A program made the translations under genes and the position numbers. From NCBI RefSeq assembly GCF_020151015.1, contig NZ_CP083746.1, forward strand, positions 4,183,001 through 4,247,000: 64,000 bases of DNA, given 5' to 3'. Below, in pieces: positions 20,115 through 31,397 of the stretch (the stretch's first letter is position 1; every line of letters begins with the position of its first letter). The notes under the pieces were generated by a model that searched no databases, was not told the origin of the DNA, and saw nothing but the letters and a program-made list of their open reading frames with translations. Origin of the DNA: Pseudomonas sp. p1(2021b). GTDB taxonomy: Bacteria > Pseudomonadota > Gammaproteobacteria > Pseudomonadales > Pseudomonadaceae.

Positions 20115-21329
20115 TTAGTGGGCGGCCCACTCGATCTTGGAGATGTCGACGCCGTCTTTGTACATGTCCCACAGCGGCGACAATTCGCGCAGTTTGTTCA
20201 CTGCCTCGCAGACTTTCTGCGCGGCGTAGTCGACTTCTTCCTCGGTGGTGAAGCGGCCGAAGGAGAAGCGGATCGAGCTGTGCGCCAGCTCGTCGTTGCG
20301 GCCCAGGGCGCGCAGCACGTAGGACGGCTCGAGCGAAGCGGAGGTGCAGGCCGAGCCGGACGATACGGCGATGTCCTTGAGCGACATCAGCAGCGACTCG
20401 CCTTCGACGTAGTTGAAGCTCAGGTTCAGGTTGTGCGGCACGCGAGCCGTACGGCTACCGTTGACGTACAGTTCCTCGAGGTTGGATACCTGCTCGAAGA
20501 AGCGGTCGCTCAGGGCTTTGATGCGCACGTTCTCGGCGGCCATCTCCTGCTTGGCGATGGCGAAGGCCTCGCCCATGCCGACGATCTGGTGGGTCGGCAG
20601 GGTACCCGAGCGCATGCCGCGCTCATGGCCACCGCCATGGATGATGGCTTCCAGGCGTACGCGCGGCTTGCGGCTGACGTACAGCGCGCCGATACCTTTC
20701 GGGCCGTAGACCTTGTGCGCCGAGAACGACATCAGGTCGACCTTCAGCTTCTGCAGGTCGATCTCGACCTTGCCGGCGGACTGGGCGGCATCGACGTGGA
20801 ACAACACACCGCGCGAGCGGGTCAGTTCACCGATGGCGGCGATGTCGTTGATCGAGCCGACTTCGTTGTTCACGTGCATCAGCGAGACCAGGATGGTGTC
20901 TTCGCGCAGGGCCGCCTCGACCATGGCCGGGGTGACGATGCCGTCTTCACCGGGCTCGAGGTAGGTGACTTCGAAACCTTCGCGCTCGAGCTGGCGAGCG
21001 GTGTCCAGGACCGCCTTGTGCTCGATCTTGGAGGTGATGATGTGCTTGCCCTTGGTCTGATAGAAGTGCGCCACGCCCTTGAGGGCGAGGTTGTCGGACT
21101 CGGTGGCACCACTGGTCCAGACGATCTCGCGCGGGTCGGCGTTGATCAGCTCGGCAACCTGGCGACGGCCGTTCTCGACGGCTTCCTCGGCCTTCCAGCC
21201 GAACACGTGGGAACGCGAGGCCGGGTTACCGAAGTTCCCGTCGACCAGCAGGCAGTCGGCCATCTTCTGGGCGACGCGCGGATCGACCGGAGTGGTCGCG
21301 GAGTAATCGAGGTAGATCGGCAACTTCAT
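20115..21329 (-). CDS. iscS: Cysteine desulfurase IscS
   Basis: A PLP enzyme that takes sulfur from cysteine for clusters and tRNA thiolation. It shows the PLP lysine motif ([16 protein letters not shown]) and the persulfide cysteine loop ([17 protein letters not shown]). It begins [16 protein letters not shown]; 404 residues. In this window it may also feed sulfur or selenium towards SelD/MnmH, which is an inference. Confidence 0.98.
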   Translation of the reverse strand: MKLPIYLDYSATTPVDPRVAQKMADCLLVDGNFGNPASRSHVFGWKAEEAVENGRRQVAELINADPREIVWTSGATESDNLALKGVAHFYQTKGKHIITSKIEHKAVLDTARQLEREGFEVTYLEPGEDGIVTPAMVEAALREDTILVSLMHVNNEVGSINDIAAIGELTRSRGVLFHVDAAQSAGKVEIDLQKLKVDLMSFSAHKVYGPKGIGALYVSRKPRVRLEAIIHGGGHERGMRSGTLPTHQIVGMGEAFAIAKQEMAAENVRIKALSDRFFEQVSNLEELYVNGSRTARVPHNLNLSFNYVEGESLLMSLKDIAVSSGSACTSASLEPSYVLRALGRNDELAHSSIRFSFGRFTTEEEVDYAAQKVCEAVNKLRELSPLWDMYKDGVDISKIEWAAH

Positions 21330-21371
21330 TGGGTATCTCCTATCAGGCGGTGGCGTCGCTCGTCGCTGCGA

Positions 21372-21863
21372 TCAGTCGACGGCGGACGTCTCAATCTTGT
21401 CCATCCGGGCGGTACGGCCCGAGACGCGGCGCAGGTCCTGGCGATGGGCGACTTCCTGCACCTCGCGGCGCTCGACCAGGTCGGCCAGGCTGATGCCGCT
21501 GAGGAACTCATGGATCTGCTGGCTGAGGTCGCACCACAGGTGGTGGGTCAGGCAGGTGTCGCCGGCGTGACAGTCCCCCAGGCCCTGGCAACGGGTGGCA
21601 TCGACCGATTCGTTGACCGCGTCGATGACCTGGGCCACCTGGATGGTTTCCATGCCCCGCGACAGCTGGTAGCCGCCGCCCGGGCCGCGCACGCTGGAAA
21701 CCAGGCTGCCGCGGCGCAGCTTGGCGAACAGCTGTTCCAGATAAGAAAGGGAAATGCCCTGGCGCTCGGAAATGTCGGCCAAAGACACCGGCCCATGCTG
21801 CGCATGCAACGCCAGGTCAAGCATGGCGGTCACGGCATATCGGCCTTTGGTAGTCAGTCGCAT
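21372..21863 (-). CDS. iscR: Fe-S-sensing transcriptional regulator IscR
   Basis: An Rrf2-family regulator that represses its own operon when it carries a [2Fe-2S] cluster. An N-terminal winged helix is followed by the cluster ligands Cys92, Cys98, Cys104 and His107 ([17 protein letters not shown]), the same positions as in E. coli. Length 163. Two tandem operators of the matching type lie just upstream. Confidence 0.97.
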   Translation of the reverse strand: MRLTTKGRYAVTAMLDLALHAQHGPVSLADISERQGISLSYLEQLFAKLRRGSLVSSVRGPGGGYQLSRGMETIQVAQVIDAVNESVDATRCQGLGDCHAGDTCLTHHLWCDLSQQIHEFLSGISLADLVERREVQEVAHRQDLRRVSGRTARMDKIETSAVD

Positions 21864-21900
21864 GGCTAATGGGTACCACGGGAGTTACAGGATGTGTGCG

Positions 21901-21958
21901 AGTATGCGATTCCCGAGCATTTAAGTCAACTATTAGACCTAGTGCTTTAGTCGGGTAT
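21901..21958 (-). promoter_or_regulatory. iscR promoter with two tandem IscR type-1 operators
   Basis: On the minus strand TTGACT (21929-21924), a 17-base spacer and CATACT (21906-21901) form a sigma-70 promoter. Two adjacent 25-base sites, 21909-21933 and 21934-21958, resemble the E. coli type-1 IscR consensus ATASYYGACTRWWWYAGTC and its 3' half; by eye they match at about 21 and 18 of 25 positions. The proximal site covers the -35 box, so cluster-loaded IscR should block RNA polymerase. Confidence 0.75.
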
Positions 21959-21992
21959 GCATCGGGGAGGCGGGCGCGAGTCTAACAGACCA

Positions 21993-22012
21993 GGGGCGTG
22001 AGCACACGCCCC
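21993..22012 (-). terminator. Hairpin after cysE
   Basis: A perfect 8-bp stem (GGGGCGTG/CACGCCCC) with a four-base loop lies 20 bases after the cysE stop. There is no clear T-run, so it may be a weak or Rho-assisted end. Confidence 0.5.
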
Positions 22013-22031
22013 ATATCTCATCGCGCCGCAA

Positions 22032-22817
22032 TCAATGCGCCTGGGTGTCGCTCTGCGCGGTCTGCTTGACCTCGACGAAGTCGTCCTCGGGCAGCGCGGG
22101 CAGTTCCTTGCCGCAATAGTCGCTGCCCAGCTTGGTCAACGCACCGCACATGCCTTCGAGCCGTTCGTCGACCGCCTGCAGGTGATCGAGCATCTGGCCG
22201 ATGGCGCGGGCCACTGGGTCGGGCATATCACCACTGACACCGTAGGCATCGAAGCCGATCTTCTCGGCCATGGCCTTGCGCTTGGCCTCGACCTCGCTGT
22301 CCTCGGCCTTGACGATGATCCGCCCCGGGATACCCACGGCCGTGGCACCGGCAGGCACCGCCTTGGTCACCACGGCATTGGAGCCGATCTTGGCCCCGGC
22401 ACCGACGGTGAACGGGCCGAGCACCTTGGCCCCCGCCCCGACCACCACGCCGTTCTCCAGGGTCGGGTGGCGCTTGCCCTTGTTCCAGCTGGTGCCGCCC
22501 AAGGTCACACCCTGGTACAGGGTGACATCGTCACCGATCTCGGCGGTCTCGCCGATGACGATGCCCATGCCGTGGTCGATGAAGAAACGCCGGCCGATGG
22601 TAGCGCCGGGATGGATCTCGATGCCGGTCAGCCAGCGACCGAAGTTCGACACCAGGCGTGCCAGCCACTTGAACTCGCGTACCCACAGGGCATGGCCCAG
22701 ACGGTGCAGCCAGATGGCATGCATGCCCGGGTAGCAGGTCAGCACCTCGAAGGCATTGCGCGCCGCCGGGTCACGATGGAATACGCTCTGGATATCTTCG
22801 CGCAGACGTTCGAACAT
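22032..22817 (-). CDS. cysE: Serine O-acetyltransferase
   Basis: It acetylates serine in the first step of cysteine synthesis. The hexapeptide-repeat left-handed helix is visible ([36 protein letters not shown]). Length 261, with a short acidic tail beyond the core. It follows trmJ by six bases. Location upstream of the isc operon fits supply of cysteine to IscS; shared regulation is an inference. Confidence 0.96.
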   Translation of the reverse strand: MFERLREDIQSVFHRDPAARNAFEVLTCYPGMHAIWLHRLGHALWVREFKWLARLVSNFGRWLTGIEIHPGATIGRRFFIDHGMGIVIGETAEIGDDVTLYQGVTLGGTSWNKGKRHPTLENGVVVGAGAKVLGPFTVGAGAKIGSNAVVTKAVPAGATAVGIPGRIIVKAEDSEVEAKRKAMAEKIGFDAYGVSGDMPDPVARAIGQMLDHLQAVDERLEGMCGALTKLGSDYCGKELPALPEDDFVEVKQTAQSDTQAH

Positions 22818-22823
22818 CTTTTT

Positions 22824-23591
22824 CTAGTCCTTCCGCTTATGCGGCTCGCCCCGTGCGACTTTCTGGGTCTCGGTGAGGATGCCGCGCAAAATGCTCATTT
22901 CCGAACGATTGACCGAACTGCGCCCATAGAGCCGGCGCAGGCGCGGCATCAGGTGCTTGGGCTTCTCCGGGTCAAGGAAGCCGATCTGCACCAGGGTTTT
23001 TTCCAGGTGCTCGTAGAACAGCTCCATCTCGTCCATGGTCGCCAGCTCGCCGCTGCGCAGCGAGTTGGCTTCGAACTTCTCGACCTTCGTCGGCGCGCCC
23101 TGGGCCGCCAGCCAGGCCATGCGCACCTCGTAGGAGAGCACCTGGACCGCCGCGGCGAGGTTGAGCGAGCTGAAGTCGGGGTTCGAGGGAATGTGCACGT
23201 GGAAGTGACATCGCTGCAGCTCTTCGTTGGTCAGGCCGGCGTGCTCGCGACCGAACACAAGGGCGATTTCCTCACCGACGCCGGCATGCTCGACGACCTT
23301 GGCACCGCATTCGCGGGGGTCGAGCAACGGCCAGGGGATGCTGCGCTCGCGGGCACTGGTGCCGATCGCCAGGCTGCAGCCGACCAATGCTTCTTCGAGG
23401 CTGTTGACGACTTGGGCGTTGTCCAGCACATCGTCGGCGCCGGACGCGCGCGCCGTGGCATCCACGGCAGGGAAATCCAGAGGCTGGACCAGCACCAGGC
23501 GCGACAGGCCCATGTTTTTCATGGCACGTGCAGCGCCGCCGATATTGCCGGGGTGGCTGGTATTGACCAGAACAACACGAATATTCTGCAA
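22824..23591 (-). CDS. trmJ: tRNA (cytidine/uridine-32-2'-O)-methyltransferase TrmJ
   Basis: A SpoU-family knotted methyltransferase that modifies position 32 of several tRNAs. It begins MLQNIRVVLVNTSHPGNIGG and has the SAM-knot motifs VFGREHAGL and IPSNPDFSSLNLAAAVQVL. There is no ATG near the conserved N-terminus; TTG at 23591 (or the adjacent TTG at 23594) is the best start. About 255 residues. It is divergent from suhB. Confidence 0.92.
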   Translation of the reverse strand: MQNIRVVLVNTSHPGNIGGAARAMKNMGLSRLVLVQPLDFPAVDATARASGADDVLDNAQVVNSLEEALVGCSLAIGTSARERSIPWPLLDPRECGAKVVEHAGVGEEIALVFGREHAGLTNEELQRCHFHVHIPSNPDFSSLNLAAAVQVLSYEVRMAWLAAQGAPTKVEKFEANSLRSGELATMDEMELFYEHLEKTLVQIGFLDPEKPKHLMPRLRRLYGRSSVNRSEMSILRGILTETQKVARGEPHKRKD

Positions 23592-23744
23592 CAAGGTGTT
23601 GAGCTCACGGATGTGGATAACAGGGCAAACGATCTTACAGAAGCGACGGACGTAACGCCACGAAAGCACATGTCACCCTTCTGCCGAAGCAGATTTCTGA
23701 TAGACTATGCGGCTTTCCTCTTTAACATCCCAGGTGAAACGCCC

Positions 23745-24563
23745 ATGCAGCCTATGCTGAATATCGCCCTGCGCGCCGCTCGCAGCGCCAGTGAATTGAT
23801 TTTCCGCTCCATCGAACGCCTGGACAGCATCAAAGTCGACGAGAAAGAAGCCAAGGACTACGTGTCCGAGGTTGACCGCGCCGCCGAGCAGACCATCGTC
23901 AACGCCCTGCGCAAGGCCTACCCGAACCACTCCATCCAAGGTGAAGAAACCGGCCTGCACGCCGGTACCGGTGAAGAAGGCAAGGACTACCTGTGGATCA
24001 TCGATCCACTGGACGGCACCACCAACTTCCTGCGTGGCGTTCCTCACTTTGCGGTCAGCATCGCCTGCAAATACCGCGGCCGCCTCGAGCATGCCGTCAT
24101 CGTCGACCCGGTTCGCCAGGAAGAATTCACCGCCAGCCGCGGTCGCGGCGCCCAGCTCAACGGTCGTCGCCTGCGCGTCAGCTCGCGCACCAGCCTGGAA
24201 GGCGCCCTGCTGGGTACCGGCTTCCCGTTCCGTGACAACCAGATGGCCGACCTGGACAACTACCTGGGCATGTTCCGCGCGCTGACCGGCCAGACCGCTG
24301 GCATCCGCCGCGCCGGTTCCGCCAGCCTGGACCTGGCCTACGTGGCCGCCGGCCGCTTCGACGCCTTCTGGGAGTCGGGCCTGTCCGAGTGGGACATGGC
24401 CGCAGGCGTGCTGCTGATCCAGGAAGCCGGTGGCCTGGTGAGCGACTTCAATGGTGGCCACGACTTCCTCGAGAAGGGCCACATCGTCGCGGGCAACATC
24501 AAGTGCTTCAAGGCCGTGCTGACGGCCATCCAGCCGCACCTGCCCGAGTACATGAAGCGCTAA
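23745..24563 (+). CDS. suhB: Inositol-1-monophosphatase family protein SuhB
   Basis: A magnesium-dependent phosphatase that in E. coli is also part of the rRNA transcription antitermination complex. Metal-binding motifs are present (GEETG, IDPLDGTTNF, EWDMAAGVLLIQEAGG); 272 residues. The frame is open far upstream, but ATG 23745 (MQPMLNIALRAARSA) is the family start with CAGGTG in front. A strong terminator follows. Confidence 0.96.
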   Translation: MQPMLNIALRAARSASELIFRSIERLDSIKVDEKEAKDYVSEVDRAAEQTIVNALRKAYPNHSIQGEETGLHAGTGEEGKDYLWIIDPLDGTTNFLRGVPHFAVSIACKYRGRLEHAVIVDPVRQEEFTASRGRGAQLNGRRLRVSSRTSLEGALLGTGFPFRDNQMADLDNYLGMFRALTGQTAGIRRAGSASLDLAYVAAGRFDAFWESGLSEWDMAAGVLLIQEAGGLVSDFNGGHDFLEKGHIVAGNIKCFKAVLTAIQPHLPEYMKR

Positions 24564-24578
24564 GCGCTGCGTACATGC

Positions 24579-24614
24579 CACAAAAAAGCCCGCATCGCTG
24601 CGGGCTTTTTTGTG
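24579..24614. terminator. Strong bidirectional terminator after suhB
   Basis: A perfect 15-bp inverted repeat (CACAAAAAAGCCCGC / GCGGGCTTTTTTGTG) has a six-base loop and T-runs on both strands. Confidence 0.9.
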
Positions 24615-24641
24615 GCCGTTGTCCAAGGCGTAGCGCAACTC

Positions 24642-24761
24642 CCTGTAGGAGCGGCCTTGTGCCGCGAAAGGGCTGCAGAGCAGCCCCGGCAATTTCTGCC
24701 AAAGCTCAAACCCTAGGGGCGCTTCGCACCCCTTTCGCGGCGCAAGGCCGCTCCTACAAAA
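24642..24761. repeat. REP pair, GCGGCACAAGGCCGC variant
   Basis: Inverted copies at 24642-24673 and about 24728-24761 carry CCTGTAGGAGCGGCCTTGTG and its complement, a variant core with GGCC in place of GGGC. They lie between suhB and the convergent glycine-zipper gene. Confidence 0.8.
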
Positions 24762-24775
24762 AAGCAGATCGCGGT

Positions 24776-25324
24776 TTACTGCCCAGCCTGGTTCTCGCTC
24801 AACACCAGGTTGCCGTTCTTGTCCAACGGAATGGTAGAACCCGGCTCATGATTCATCTTCACTCGGCCAACCTTATCGCCGATGGAGTAGGTCACGTTAT
24901 AGCCGACCACCTTCTCGCTCAGGTCATTGACGGTGTTGCAGCGGGTTTGCGTAGTGGTATAGGTGTCACGCTCCTGCATGCCCTCCTGCACCTTGTTGCC
25001 CGCGTAACCACCGCCCACGGCACCGGCCACGGTAGCGATCTTCTTGCCCGAACCACCACCGATCTGGTTGCCCAGCAGGCCGCCAGCAATGGCACCGACC
25101 ACGGTACCGGCGATCTGGTGCTGGTCCTTCACCGGTGCCTGGCGCGTCACGGTGACGTCCTTGCACACCTGGCGCGGCGTCTTGATGGTTTCCTTGATGG
25201 GCTGCACGTCCGTAACCTGGGCGTACTCCGGCCCCTTGTTCACCAAGCTGTAGGTGGCGACAGCACCTCCGGCGGTCACACCGACAGCACCCAGTACCGC
25301 ACCCACAAGCATTGATTTATTCAC
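24776..25324 (-). CDS. Glycine-zipper 2TM domain protein (SlyB/Rick_17kDa-like)
   Basis: A probable envelope protein of unknown function, 182 residues. A hydrophobic N-terminus (SMLVGAVLGAVGVTAGGAVATY) acts as signal or anchor. A central glycine-zipper pair (IAGTVVGAIAGGLLGNQIGGG, cut here at its end, and VAGAVGGGYAGNK) could span the membrane, and a C-terminal domain holds one Cys (TRCNTV). The GTG at 25324 has a perfect AGGAGG five bases upstream, which decides the start. Similar proteins are linked to envelope stress, but nothing here fixes a role. Confidence 0.85.
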   Translation of the reverse strand: MNKSMLVGAVLGAVGVTAGGAVATYSLVNKGPEYAQVTDVQPIKETIKTPRQVCKDVTVTRQAPVKDQHQIAGTVVGAIAGGLLGNQIGGGSGKKIATVAGAVGGGYAGNKVQEGMQERDTYTTTQTRCNTVNDLSEKVVGYNVTYSIGDKVGRVKMNHEPGSTIPLDKNGNLVLSENQAGQ

Positions 25325-25383
25325 GTGAACCTCCTGATATACCGGCGGGGTTAGCCGCCTTCTCCCAGCCTTGGAGCATAAAA

Positions 25384-25412
25384 AAAGGCGCGAGTTCAAT
25401 ACCCGCGCCTTT
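25384..25412 (-). terminator. Terminator of the yajC-secD-secF unit
   Basis: On the minus strand the stem AAAGGCGCG/CGCGCCTTT (9 bp, 11-base loop) is followed by TTTTT. It sits 30 bases after the secF stop. Confidence 0.85.
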
Positions 25413-25441
25413 CTTTGCGCCAGACGGTGGCCTGGAACAGC

Positions 25442-26350
25442 TTACGGACGGTCGTCCTCGCCCTCGGCCTTGACCGGCGGGATCAGGTCTTCGCTGCTCA
25501 GGTTCAGCCAGATCAGCACCACGTTGGCGATGTAGATCGACGAGTAGGTACCGGCCATGACGCCAATGAACAGCGCCAGGGAGAAGCCGAACAGGTTGTC
25601 GCCACCGAAGAACAGCAGCGCAGCGATGGCCAGCAAGGTCGACACCGAGGTGGCCACGGTACGCAGCAGGGTCTGGGTGGTCGAGACGTTGATGTTCTCG
25701 ATCAGCGACGCCTTGCGCATCACACGGAAGTTCTCACGCACCCGGTCGAACACCACGATGGTGTCGTTGAGCGAGTAGCCGATGATCGCCAGCACCGCCG
25801 CCAACACCGTCAGATCGAAAGTGATCTGGAAGAACGACAGGATACCCAGGGTCACCACCACGTCGTGGATCAGCGAAACGATGGCGCCGACGGCGAACTT
25901 CCACTGGAAGCGGAAGGCCAGGTAGACCAGGATGCCGCCCAGGGCCAGCAGCATGCCCAGGCCACCCTGGTCACGCAGTTCCTCACCCACCTGCGGGCCG
26001 ACGAACTCGACGCGCTTGACCGTGGCCGGGTTGTCGCCCCCGGCCTTCTGCAACGCCGCGGCAACGCGGTTGCCCAACTGCGGGTCGTCGCCAGGCATGC
26101 GCACCAGCAGGTCGGTGGTGGCGCCGAAGCTCTGCACCACGGCCTCGTCGAAACCGGACTGGACCAGCTCGGCACGCACCGCCTTGAGGTCGGCCGGGCG
26201 CTCGTAGGTCAGCTCGATGAGCGTACCGCCGGTGAAGTCCAGGCCGAAGTTCAGGCCCTTGTGCCACCAGCTGAACAGCGCCAGGACGGTGAGGAGCACG
26301 GTGATGGCGAACGCGACATTGCGCACGCCCATGAAGTTGATGGTTTTCAT
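25442..26350 (-). CDS. secF: Protein translocase subunit SecF
   Basis: The RND-like partner of SecD that uses proton motive force to help export. It has six predicted membrane segments, a periplasmic P1-like loop after the first, and the conserved GLDFTGGTLIEL and VFDRVRENFR motifs; 302 residues. ATG 26350 gives MKTINFMGVRNV. It starts 11 bases after the secD stop. Confidence 0.97.
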   Translation of the reverse strand: MKTINFMGVRNVAFAITVLLTVLALFSWWHKGLNFGLDFTGGTLIELTYERPADLKAVRAELVQSGFDEAVVQSFGATTDLLVRMPGDDPQLGNRVAAALQKAGGDNPATVKRVEFVGPQVGEELRDQGGLGMLLALGGILVYLAFRFQWKFAVGAIVSLIHDVVVTLGILSFFQITFDLTVLAAVLAIIGYSLNDTIVVFDRVRENFRVMRKASLIENINVSTTQTLLRTVATSVSTLLAIAALLFFGGDNLFGFSLALFIGVMAGTYSSIYIANVVLIWLNLSSEDLIPPVKAEGEDDRP

Positions 26351-26360
26351 CGCAGCTCCC

Positions 26361-28223
26361 TCAAACCCACAGCTTCTTGATGTCACGCCCGCCACAGGTC
26401 AGGTTGACCAGTGCACGGGTCACCATGACGGCGGTGAACATCGAGGTGAAAATCCCGAGGGACATGGTGACCGCGAAGCCCTTGACCGGGCCGGTACCCA
26501 TGGCGAAGAGGATGCCGCCGACCAGCAGGGTGGTCAGGTTGGCATCGACGATCGCCGAGTAGGCGCGGTTGAAGCCCTCGTGGATGGCGCGCTGCACCGA
26601 CATGCCGGCGGCGATCTCTTCGCGGATACGCGAGAAGATCAGCACGTTGGCGTCCACCGCCATACCCATGGTCAACACGATACCGGCGATGCCCGGCAGG
26701 GTCAGGGTGGCGCCCAGCAGCGACATCAGCGCCAGCAGCAGGACCATGTTGCCCGCCAGGGCGATGGTGGCCAGCACGCCGAAGGCGCGGTAGATGGCGA
26801 TGATGAACAGCGAGACGAACAGCATGCCCCACAGGGACGCGTCGATACCCTTGGTGATGTTGTCGGCACCCAGGCTCGGGCCGATGGTGCGTTCTTCGGC
26901 GAAGTACATCGGTGCGGCCAGGCCACCGGCGCGCAGCAGCAAGGCAAGCTCGGACGACTCGCCCTGGCCGTTCAGGCCGGTGATGCGGAACTGGCTGCCC
27001 AGCGGCGACTGGATGGTCGCCAGGCTGATGATCTTCTTCTCTTCCTTGAAGGTCTGGATCGCCACGTCCTTCTCGACGCCATCGACCACTTGCTTCTCGT
27101 AGCGGGTCATCGGCTTCTGCTCGATGAAGATCACCGCCATGCTGCGGCCGACGTTGCTGCGGGTGGCGCGGCTCATCAGCTCGCCACCGTGGCCGTCCAG
27201 GCGAATATTGACCTGCGGACGGCCATGCTCGTCGAAGCTGGCCTGGGCGTCGGTCACCTGGTCACCGGTGATGATCAGGCCACGCTCGACCGCGGCGGAA
27301 CGGCCGCCTTCGCGGAACTCGAAGACCTCGGTGGTGGCCTTGGAGGCACCCGGCTCGGCACCGAAACGGAACTCCAGGTTGGCGGTCTTGCCCAGGATAC
27401 GCTTGGCTTCGGCGGTGTCCTGCACGCCTGGCAGCTCGACCACGATACGGTTGGCGCCCTGGCGCTGGACCAGCGGCTCGGCCACGCCCAGCTCGTTGAC
27501 CCGGTTGCGCACGGTGGTCAGGTTCTGCTTGATCGAGTATTCGCGGATCTCGGTCACTTTCGCCGGGGTCAGCGCCAGACGCAGCACGGCGAGCTCGTTG
27601 CGCTCGGTGGTGGTCAGGTCGAAATCATTGAAATTCTTGCGGATCAGGCTACGGGCCTGCTCGCGGGTGGCATCGTCGGCGAAGCCCAGCATGATGCCGC
27701 CATCCTGCTGGGGCAGGCTGCGGTAGCGGACGCGCTCTTTGCGCAGCAAGGTCTTGACCTCGCCTTCGTAGACTTTCATGCGGGCACTCATGGCCTTGTC
27801 CATGTCCACTTCCAGCAGGAAGTGCACACCACCGGACAGGTCCAGGCCCAGTTTCATCGGGCTTGCGCCCAGGTTGCGCAGCCATTGCGGGGTGGTCTGG
27901 GCCAGGTTCAGGGCCACGACGTAATCATCGCCCAGTGCCTTGCGCACCACATCCTTGGCCGGGAGCTGGTCTTCCTGGTTGGTCAGGCGCACCAGCGCAC
28001 TGCCCTTCTCGCCCAGGCTGCCGCCCTTGACGGCGATACCGGCATCGGTCAGCGCCTTGGTGGCGCGGTCCAGGTCGGCCTGGCTCACGTGCAGCGCGGA
28101 GCTCGCACCGCTGATCTGCACCGCCGGGTCATCCGGGTAGAGGTTGGGAGCGGAATAAATAAAGCCGATCGCCAGTACCACCAGGATCAGCAGGTATTTC
28201 CACAGAGGGTATTTGTTCAGCAT
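26361..28223 (-). CDS. secD: Protein translocase subunit SecD
   Basis: The larger SecDF subunit, 620 residues. It has one N-terminal membrane helix (YLLILVVLAIGFIYS), a large periplasmic domain with GLDLSGGVHFLLEVDMD, and five further helices at the C-terminus (TMGMAVDANVLIFSRIREE). The ATG at 28223 is one codon after an in-frame GTG, and the ribosome site is weak for either. Confidence 0.97.
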   Translation of the reverse strand: MLNKYPLWKYLLILVVLAIGFIYSAPNLYPDDPAVQISGASSALHVSQADLDRATKALTDAGIAVKGGSLGEKGSALVRLTNQEDQLPAKDVVRKALGDDYVVALNLAQTTPQWLRNLGASPMKLGLDLSGGVHFLLEVDMDKAMSARMKVYEGEVKTLLRKERVRYRSLPQQDGGIMLGFADDATREQARSLIRKNFNDFDLTTTERNELAVLRLALTPAKVTEIREYSIKQNLTTVRNRVNELGVAEPLVQRQGANRIVVELPGVQDTAEAKRILGKTANLEFRFGAEPGASKATTEVFEFREGGRSAAVERGLIITGDQVTDAQASFDEHGRPQVNIRLDGHGGELMSRATRSNVGRSMAVIFIEQKPMTRYEKQVVDGVEKDVAIQTFKEEKKIISLATIQSPLGSQFRITGLNGQGESSELALLLRAGGLAAPMYFAEERTIGPSLGADNITKGIDASLWGMLFVSLFIIAIYRAFGVLATIALAGNMVLLLALMSLLGATLTLPGIAGIVLTMGMAVDANVLIFSRIREEIAAGMSVQRAIHEGFNRAYSAIVDANLTTLLVGGILFAMGTGPVKGFAVTMSLGIFTSMFTAVMVTRALVNLTCGGRDIKKLWV

Positions 28224-28286
28224 CACGCCGCCCGTTCAAGACGCGGGGCGCGTTGCGCGCCCCGACTGGAAAAGAAAACCGGTAAC

Positions 28287-28622
28287 TCAGATAGCCTTGA
28301 GCGTACCTTTTGGCAGGGTCGCAGCCACGGCGCCCTTCTGGAACTTCAGCTCGACGTTGTCGGACACTTCCAGGACCACGAAGTCGTCGGCCACTTTGAC
28401 GATCTTGCCAGCGATGCCGCCGTTGGTGACAACTTCGTCACCTTTTTGCAAGTTGCTCAGCAGGTTCTTCTGCTCCTTGGCACGCTTGGCCTGCGGGCGC
28501 CAGATCATCAGGTAGAAGATGACCAGGAAACCGACCAGGAAGATCCATTCGAAGCCGGTACCGGCTGGGCCGGCGGCAGGGGCAGCAGCGTCCGCGTAGG
28601 CGGCGGGAATCAGAAAGCTCAT
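28287..28622 (-). CDS. yajC: SecDF-associated protein YajC
   Basis: A small single-span inner-membrane protein that binds the SecDF complex. The membrane helix (WIFLVGFLVIFYLMIWRPQ) and the following KEQKNLLSNLQKGDEVVT segment are typical; 111 residues. It is first in the yajC-secD-secF order. Confidence 0.97.
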   Translation of the reverse strand: MSFLIPAAYADAAAPAAGPAGTGFEWIFLVGFLVIFYLMIWRPQAKRAKEQKNLLSNLQKGDEVVTNGGIAGKIVKVADDFVVLEVSDNVELKFQKGAVAATLPKGTLKAI

Positions 28623-28661
28623 TGGGCACTCCAGTTGCTATAAGTTTATAAGTGCAAACAG

Positions 28662-30841
<2,180 letters not shown>

Positions 30842-30908
30842 GATGGTGTTCGGTTCGACAGGGTCGGAAAGTTTAGCCCAAAGAGCGAAAATTGACCATG
30901 AAACCCGA

Positions 30909-30937
30909 TTGACCGACCCACGGAGGCTCTCTATACT
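30909..30937 (+). promoter_or_regulatory. tRNA-Leu promoter
   Basis: TTGACC (30909-30914), a 17-base spacer and TATACT (30932-30937) lie just before the tRNA. The GC-rich discriminator (GCGCCCCC) is typical of promoters under stringent control. Confidence 0.85.
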
Positions 30938-30949
30938 GCGCCCCCACAA

Positions 30950-31034
30950 GCCCTGATGGCGGAATTGGTAGACGCGGCGGATTCAAAATCCGTTTTCGAA
31001 AGGAGTGGGAGTTCGAGTCTCCCTCGGGGCACCA
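30950..31034 (+). tRNA. tRNA-Leu (anticodon CAA)
   Basis: An 85-base tRNA with encoded CCA. The acceptor stem GCCCTGA pairs with TCGGGGC (one G-T), the anticodon loop is TTCAAAA with anticodon CAA, and the T arm contains GTTCGAGTC. The long variable arm marks a class II tRNA. It reads UUG codons. A terminator follows. Confidence 0.97.
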
Positions 31035-31047
31035 AGATCCGAAAGAA

Positions 31048-31070
31048 ACCGACCTTATGGTCGGTTTTTT
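31048..31070 (+). terminator. Terminator of tRNA-Leu
   Basis: Stem ACCGACC/GGTCGGT with loop TTAT, followed by TTTTTT. Confidence 0.92.
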
Positions 31071-31104
31071 TATGCCTGGGATTTGAAAGGCCATGGCGCC
31101 GTCT

Positions 31105-31204
31105 CTGTAGGAGCGGGCTTGCCCCGCGATTGGCCAGGCCTGGAAACGTGCCGGCATGGCAAGGGCTTCGCCCTTGATCGCGGGACAAGCCCGCTCCTAC
31201 AGGG
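31105..31204. repeat. Composite REP element, left copy of an 82-bp direct repeat
   Basis: REP cores face each other around a spacer with its own small hairpin (AAGGGC TTC GCCCTT). Bases 31123-31204 recur at 31979-32060 with only two mismatches, so this is also the left half of a direct repeat. Confidence 0.9.
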
Positions 31205-31279
31205 TATGCGCGACTACTTCAAATTTTCAGATTTTCCGTATTCCCGCATCAATTCGCTTTTATGGCGGTTGTACGTGGG

Positions 31280-31397
31280 GCGCCTTCGGGCGCGCCGAGT
31301 GCCTAGCTTCCTCGGTCTGTCAACCCGCGTACTGCCGCCACCCTCTTGTTTGACAGCAAATGGTGGTGGCGCCTTCTCGAAGCTAGGAGACCACCAT
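31280..31397 (+). promoter_or_regulatory. Structured 5' leader with predicted pseudoknot
   Basis: A GCGCC-TTCG-GGCGC tetraloop hairpin (31280-31293) comes first. Three perfect or near-perfect pairings follow: CTAGCTTC (31303-31310) with GAAGCTAG (31379-31386); CTGTCAA (31317-31323) with TTGACAG (31350-31356); and GCCGCCACC (31334-31342) with GGTGGTGGC (31362-31370, one G-U). The last two interleave, which is an H-type pseudoknot. The outer helix ends in the Shine-Dalgarno AGGAG (31385-31389). An alternative pairing, ATGGTGGT (31360-31367) with ACCACCAT (31390-31397), would hide the start codon. Confidence 0.6.

Larger units (their letters stand above)
31035..31395. other. Gap between tRNA-Leu and the first small gene
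   Basis: It holds, in order, the tRNA terminator, a composite REP element (31105-31204), about 70 AT-richer bases in which I see no clear promoter, and the structured leader described separately. Confidence 0.8.

Noticed and set aside
20046..21869. Plus-strand open frame of 607 codons
   Set aside because: Antisense to iscS and iscR, both with full catalytic motifs.
22035..23744. Long N-terminal extension of suhB
   Set aside because: The frame is open, but it runs antisense through cysE and trmJ. The family start at 23745 has a ribosome site.
23670..23744. suhB promoter with -10 TAGACT near 23701
   Set aside because: The box is plausible, but no acceptable -35 element lies at a 16-18 base distance, so I did not list it.
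26217..28643. Plus-strand open frame of 808 codons
   Set aside because: Antisense to secD and yajC; a shadow frame.
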